Part shown: positions 7,360-10,469 of the stretch, piece by piece
Position numbering within the stretch: position 1 is the first letter of the stretch
Layout of the letters: every line of letters begins with the position of its first letter
Source: JAIRNF01 sp031550925
GTDB lineage: Bacteria; Bacteroidota; Bacteroidia; Bacteroidales; UBA932
NCBI GenBank assembly: GCA_031550925.1
Contig: JAVBOE010000115.1
Coordinates: forward strand, 1 to 10,469
Direction of reading: 5' to 3'
Length of the DNA stretch: 10,469 nt
Notes under the pieces: model-generated
Database searches by the model: none
Told to the model about the DNA's origin: nothing
Seen by the model: only the letters and a program-made list of their open reading frames with translations
Made by a program: the position numbers and the translations under genes

Positions 7360-8109
7360 ATGAGAACAAAAATTGTAGCAGGAAACTGGAAAATGAATAC
7401 CACCGTAGAAGAAGGTATTCAGCTGGCAAAAGCGGTAGCAGCCGCATCATCAAAAGTTAACGGAGTAAAGTTAGTAGTTGCTCCTCCATTTACACACCTC
7501 ACATCGGTAAAGGAAGCGCTTAAAGGATCAGATGTTGAGCTTTCGGCACAAAACTGTGCTAACAAAGAATCGGGAGCGTACACCGGAGAAGTTGCAGCAA
7601 AGATGGTAGCATCAACAGGTGCAACCTATGTAATACTTGGACACTCTGAGCGTCGCGAATATTATGGCGAAACCAGCGAGACATTACTTGATAAAGTAAA
7701 ATTAGCACTTGCTAATAATCTAAAACCTATCTTCTGCATTGGTGAACGCTTGGAAGAACGCGAAAGTAATCGCCATTTTGAAGTTGTAAAAACACAGCTT
7801 GAAGAAGTAATATATAAGCTGAACGAGACTGATTTCGAAAAAATAGTATTGGCTTATGAGCCTGTATGGGCAATAGGTACAGGTAAAACAGCAACGCCTG
7901 AACAAGCACAAGAAATGCACGCATACATCAGAAAGGTGCTTGCCGATAAGTTTGGCAGCAAAGCCGAGAATACTTCTATTCTTTATGGTGGCAGCGCAAA
8001 ACCATCAAACGCAAAAGAGCTGTTTTCTAAATCAGATGTTGATGGCGGGTTAATTGGCGGAGCATCGCTTGTAGCAGACGATTTTATTGCTATTGCACAA
8101 TCGTTCTAA
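7360..8109 (+). CDS. tpiA: Triosephosphate isomerase
   Basis: 249 residues, standard length for this TIM-barrel enzyme, which interconverts dihydroxyacetone phosphate and glyceraldehyde 3-phosphate in glycolysis and gluconeogenesis. All key residues are present: N9 and K11 in AGNWKMN, the electrophile H95 in LGHSERRE, and the catalytic base E167 in AYEPVWAIGTGKTA, which also contains the flexible loop 6. The phosphate-binding GGS (210-212) and GG (233-234) are present too. It acts in the cytoplasm as a dimer in most bacteria. The ATG at 7360 gives the normal N-terminus MRTKIVAGNWKMN. The 69-base gap upstream contains no recognisable TAnnTTTG box and no terminator hairpin, so it may be read from upstream or from an unusual promoter. 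It is followed by a hairpin terminator. Confidence 0.98.
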   Translation: MRTKIVAGNWKMNTTVEEGIQLAKAVAAASSKVNGVKLVVAPPFTHLTSVKEALKGSDVELSAQNCANKESGAYTGEVAAKMVASTGATYVILGHSERREYYGETSETLLDKVKLALANNLKPIFCIGERLEERESNRHFEVVKTQLEEVIYKLNETDFEKIVLAYEPVWAIGTGKTATPEQAQEMHAYIRKVLADKFGSKAENTSILYGGSAKPSNAKELFSKSDVDGGLIGGASLVADDFIAIAQSF

Positions 8110-8128
8110 AAAGAATTTTTTGTTTTGC

Positions 8129-8136
8129 TATATTTG
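8129..8136 (+). promoter_or_regulatory. Candidate -7 box for prmA
   Basis: TATATTTG matches TAnnTTTG exactly and ends immediately before the tpiA terminator hairpin. Transcription would start near 8142, inside the left arm of that hairpin, leaving a leader of about 50 bases before the prmA ATG at 8192. No convincing -33 element is seen (8106-8109 is CTAA). Confidence 0.4.
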
Positions 8137-8171
8137 GGGTTGCAATATATCTATATATTGTAACCCTTTTT
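8137..8171 (+). terminator. tpiA hairpin terminator
   Basis: The left arm GGGTTGCAATATAT (8137-8150) pairs with ATATATTGTAACCC (8153-8166), 14 pairs including one G-U, and is followed by TTTTT (8167-8171). In practice the inner A-T pairs will open to form a larger loop. Position and T-run fit an intrinsic terminator for tpiA. Confidence 0.75.
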
Positions 8172-8191
8172 ATTACTAAAAACATACATCA

Positions 8192-9028
8192 ATGGATTAT
8201 ATCGAAATAAAGCTAACCATACAACCATACTCCGAAGAGCTATCGGAGATACTTACAGCAGAATTAGGAGACCTAGGTTTTGAAAGCTTTTTTGAAACAG
8301 AAGATGGTTTGGAAGCATACATCCAAGTCAAAAGCTACAACAAGAAAGACTTAGAAAAATTGTTGGAAAACTACAAAGAAGGCTACTCTATTGAGCTTAA
8401 GGAGACCTTAATTAAGGCGCAAAATTGGAATGCTGTTTGGGAGTCGAACTTTGAGCCTATTACCATAGATAACCGTTGTACTGTTCGCGCGCCATTCCAT
8501 ACAGACATGCCAAAGCTAGAGTATGATATAGTTATAACACCCAAGATGAGCTTCGGCACCGGCCATCACGATACTACTTACCTTGTAGCGGAATGGCTGT
8601 TGAATAACGATGTGAAAAATCTCAAAGTCTTGGATATGGGTTGCGGTACAGGTATTTTAGCAATTCTGGCAGCAATGAGAAACGCTCAATCTATTGATGC
8701 CATAGATATTGACGAATGGGCATACAATAACGCCATTGAAAACGTAAAGACCAATAACGTTGCAGACAAAATAACTATACAGCAAGGTGATGCTGCTTTA
8801 CTTAAAGGCCATACCTACGATCTGATCTTGGCAAATATTAACCGAAATATTTTGCTGCAAGATATGGCTGCTTATGTAGATTCTCTGACAGAAGGTGGTA
8901 CTTTAGTTGTTAGTGGTATTTTTACAGAAGATATACCAACCATTACAGAAGAGGCTACAAAACAAGGACTACAACAGGTTGAAGAAAAAAGCAGAAATAA
9001 GTGGGCTCGTGTAGTTTTCAGAAAATAA
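8192..9028 (+). CDS. prmA: Ribosomal protein L11 methyltransferase
   Basis: 278 residues. The N-terminal region (about 1-60) is the small substrate-recognition domain that binds L11. The C-terminal part is a class I S-adenosylmethionine methyltransferase with motif I VLDMGCGTG (146-154), the acidic DIDEWA (172-177) that holds the ribose, and the family's catalytic-loop region ANINRNI (214-220). The PrmA signature before motif I reads FGTGHHDTT (121-129), where many bacteria have FGTGTHPTT. The cytoplasmic enzyme trimethylates several amino groups on ribosomal protein L11. Loss is tolerated in studied bacteria. The downstream DUF3810 frame overlaps its last 28 bases, so translational coupling is likely. 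A candidate promoter lies about 55 bases upstream of the start. Confidence 0.95.
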   Translation: MDYIEIKLTIQPYSEELSEILTAELGDLGFESFFETEDGLEAYIQVKSYNKKDLEKLLENYKEGYSIELKETLIKAQNWNAVWESNFEPITIDNRCTVRAPFHTDMPKLEYDIVITPKMSFGTGHHDTTYLVAEWLLNNDVKNLKVLDMGCGTGILAILAAMRNAQSIDAIDIDEWAYNNAIENVKTNNVADKITIQQGDAALLKGHTYDLILANINRNILLQDMAAYVDSLTEGGTLVVSGIFTEDIPTITEEATKQGLQQVEEKSRNKWARVVFRK

Positions 9029-10077
9029 GCAAGAAGCGATTAGCATTACTTTCTGTAACGGCTATTAGCGTTGCGTTTGTGCTGCTTTGCCGATGGAATA
9101 CTGACGTAGCAGAATGGTACATGCAAGCCATATACCCCGTGCTGGCAGTGGCTCTGTCGTATTTTTCTAATATATTCCCCTTCTCTTTGTTTGATATACT
9201 TACTATTGCTGCCGTTGCTATACTTATTTTTAGCATAGTACAGCTTTTTCGTCGTAAGCTGAAGTTTCTACGCTGGCTATACTATTTAACCATGTCTGTG
9301 GTATGGATTGCTTTGTGGTTCTACCTCTCATGGGGCGTTGGCTACTTCAGGCATGACTACTACTCGCGCTCAGAAGTTTCCCGCACCAACACTAGCATTG
9401 AAGATTTTTCTAGGATCATTTTAGAGTATATTGAAATTTTAGACTCTTCGCATATACCTATTAATCAAATAAATAAATCTGAGATAAATATTGTAGTAGA
9501 AAACTCTTATGCTAAGCTGTACAAAGAGCTGAAGTTACCCTACCCAAACGGTAAACGAAAACCAAAACAAACTATATACCAACCACTCCAAACAAAAATG
9601 GGCATAACCGGATTTTTTGCTCCTTTCTTTAATGAAGTTCATGTTAACTCTGATGTTCTACCCTTCTCCTACCCTTTTATCTTAGCACACGAAAAAGCGC
9701 ACCAGCTGGGTATTACAAGCGAAGCTGAATGCAACTTATACGCCATCATTGTTTGCACTTCGTCTGAGCACCGGCAAGTTAAATATAGCGGATATTACGA
9801 GTTGGTTGGTTACCTTTTATCTGCTCTACGTAAAGCCTCACCGGAGCTGTATGCCGATGCCTATAAACACCTCAGCCAAGAAGTACGAAACGATTTTAAA
9901 CGTGAGCATGAGTTCTGGCAACAAGCAATAAGCCCCGGGCTAAACGAGCTGCAAACTAAAGTTTACGACAGCTATCTTAAAAGCAACAACATCAGTAGTG
10001 GTATAGTAAACTACTCCGAAGTTGTTGAGCTATTTCTCGCTTGGGAGCATCAGAATAATAGTATAACATCAGAATAA
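9001..10077 (+). CDS. DUF3810 family membrane protein with HExxH zinc-peptidase-like motif
   Basis: 358 residues. I read it as a DUF3810 protein, a family seen mainly in Bacteroidota. Hydrophobic segments lie at about 13-30, 42-60, 62-81 and 93-114. A soluble domain of about 240 residues follows. It contains HEKAH (230-234) in the context ILAHEKAHQLGITSEAEC; H230 and H234 would bind zinc, E231 would act as base, and E241 or E243 could be the third ligand. This suggests a membrane-anchored zincin, but peptidase activity is inference from the motif. The start is constrained: TAA at 8998-9000 is in frame directly before the GTG at 9001, and no later ATG occurs before 9121, inside the second hydrophobic segment. 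The GTG lies within prmA, overlapping it by 28 bases. A hairpin terminator follows the stop codon at once. Confidence 0.85.
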   Translation: MGSCSFQKISKKRLALLSVTAISVAFVLLCRWNTDVAEWYMQAIYPVLAVALSYFSNIFPFSLFDILTIAAVAILIFSIVQLFRRKLKFLRWLYYLTMSVVWIALWFYLSWGVGYFRHDYYSRSEVSRTNTSIEDFSRIILEYIEILDSSHIPINQINKSEINIVVENSYAKLYKELKLPYPNGKRKPKQTIYQPLQTKMGITGFFAPFFNEVHVNSDVLPFSYPFILAHEKAHQLGITSEAECNLYAIIVCTSSEHRQVKYSGYYELVGYLLSALRKASPELYADAYKHLSQEVRNDFKREHEFWQQAISPGLNELQTKVYDSYLKSNNISSGIVNYSEVVELFLAWEHQNNSITSE

Positions 10078-10108
10078 AAAAAGCCCACATAATTTGTGGG
10101 CTTTTTTT
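10076..10108. terminator. Two-way terminator between DUF3810 gene and ribF
   Basis: An A-tract (10076-10082), the arm GCCCACA (10083-10089), loop TAATT (10090-10094), the arm TGTGGGC (10095-10101) and seven T (10102-10108). With A-tract and T-tract on opposite sides it can end transcription in both directions. The A-tract overlaps the DUF3810 stop codon. Confidence 0.9.
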
Positions 10109-10138
10109 ATATATCGTTTTTACTTTTTTAATCGTTCG

Positions 10139-10469
10139 TCAAAACTTTTTTAGAATAAGCCTACAAACTTCTTCGTCTTTCTTCAGCTGCTGCGCCAGCT
10201 CTTCCAAAGAGCCATACTTTTCAATATTTCTGGTTCGTTCCACACACTCAATCTTTATCTCTTTTCCGTAGATATTTTCGTTAAAGTCGAAAATATGAAC
10301 CTCTATCTTAATCCTAAAATCGTCTGAGATTGTCGGGTTGCGCCCTATATTCAGCATCCCCTTGTAACGCTTACCATCTATGGTGATCAGCACAGCATAA
10401 ACCCCTTCTCCGGGTAGTAGCTTCAACGGATCATCAACCTGTACATTAGCTGTTGGATAGCCTATCTTC
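10139..10469 (-). CDS. ribF: Bifunctional riboflavin kinase / FMN adenylyltransferase, C-terminal part
   Basis: Partial gene: 109 residues plus stop, entering from the right edge. The fragment is the riboflavin kinase domain. It starts at the conserved KIGYPTANV, whose PTAN threonine and asparagine help bind Mg-ATP. It continues with GVYAV, GMLNIGRNPT and IEVHIFDF; the glutamate of IEVHIFDF is the expected catalytic base. It ends with the usual C-terminal helix region (SLEELAQQLKKDEE). The full protein of about 310 residues would also carry an N-terminal FAD synthetase domain, outside the window. The enzyme converts riboflavin to FMN and then FAD in the cytoplasm. It converges on the DUF3810 gene, with the shared hairpin terminator 30 bases beyond its stop. 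An in-frame TTG at 10426 is an internal leucine codon, not a start. Confidence 0.95.
   Translation of the reverse strand, partial: KIGYPTANVQVDDPLKLLPGEGVYAVLITIDGKRYKGMLNIGRNPTISDDFRIKIEVHIFDFNENIYGKEIKIECVERTRNIEKYGSLEELAQQLKKDEEVCRLILKKF

Noticed and set aside
1..10469. CRISPR array, tRNA/rRNA gene, insertion sequence or riboswitch
   Set aside because: No regularly spaced repeats, tRNA-like cloverleaf, transposase frame or recognisable riboswitch core was seen. All spacers are under 190 bases and are largely explained by promoters and terminators.

Overview
The window looks like a chromosomal piece of a member of the Bacteroidota, probably a fermentative Bacteroidales-type bacterium. Four things point there. 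Several intergenic regions carry exact or near matches to the Bacteroidota -7 promoter box TAnnTTTG. Recognisable Shine-Dalgarno sequences are absent. Signal peptides end in '..A|Q', as is common in this phylum. Gene content also fits: a DUF3810 membrane protein, paired M28 peptidases and a succinate CoA-transferase. There is no sign of a plasmid, phage, insertion sequence, CRISPR array or RNA gene. No stretch longer than about 190 bases lacks a gene.

Layout. Bases 1-492 (minus) hold the N-terminal 164 codons of a P1B-type, probably copper, transporting ATPase. It is divergent from a secreted M28 peptidase (657-2204, plus). A strong two-way terminator (2209-2268) separates that peptidase from a convergent acetyl-CoA hydrolase/succinate CoA-transferase gene (2289-3785, minus). 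A 185-base divergent promoter region follows. It leads to a second M28 peptidase (3971-5740), which is a lipoprotein with a C-terminal PDZ domain. Behind it, closely spaced on the same strand, are an unrecognised multi-pass membrane protein (5789-6658), an AT-rich unrecognised exported protein (6679-7290) and triosephosphate isomerase tpiA (7360-8109). tpiA ends in a hairpin terminator that directly abuts a candidate promoter for prmA (8192-9028), the L11 methyltransferase gene. prmA overlaps a DUF3810 gene (9001-10077) encoding a membrane protein with an HExxH motif. A second two-way terminator (10076-10108) separates it from the convergent 3' end of ribF (10139-10469, minus).

How the genes relate. 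This is mostly a housekeeping neighbourhood: glycolysis (tpiA), acetyl-CoA/succinyl-CoA exchange, ribosome modification (prmA), flavin cofactor synthesis (ribF) and metal export. Mixed in are cell-envelope proteolysis genes: two M28 exopeptidases and a putative membrane zincin. I see no coherent new defence or biosynthetic system. The points most worth a second look are the unrecognised 5789-6658 and 6679-7290 genes (the latter unusually AT-rich), the membrane HExxH protein coupled to prmA, and the terminator/promoter arrangement between tpiA and prmA.
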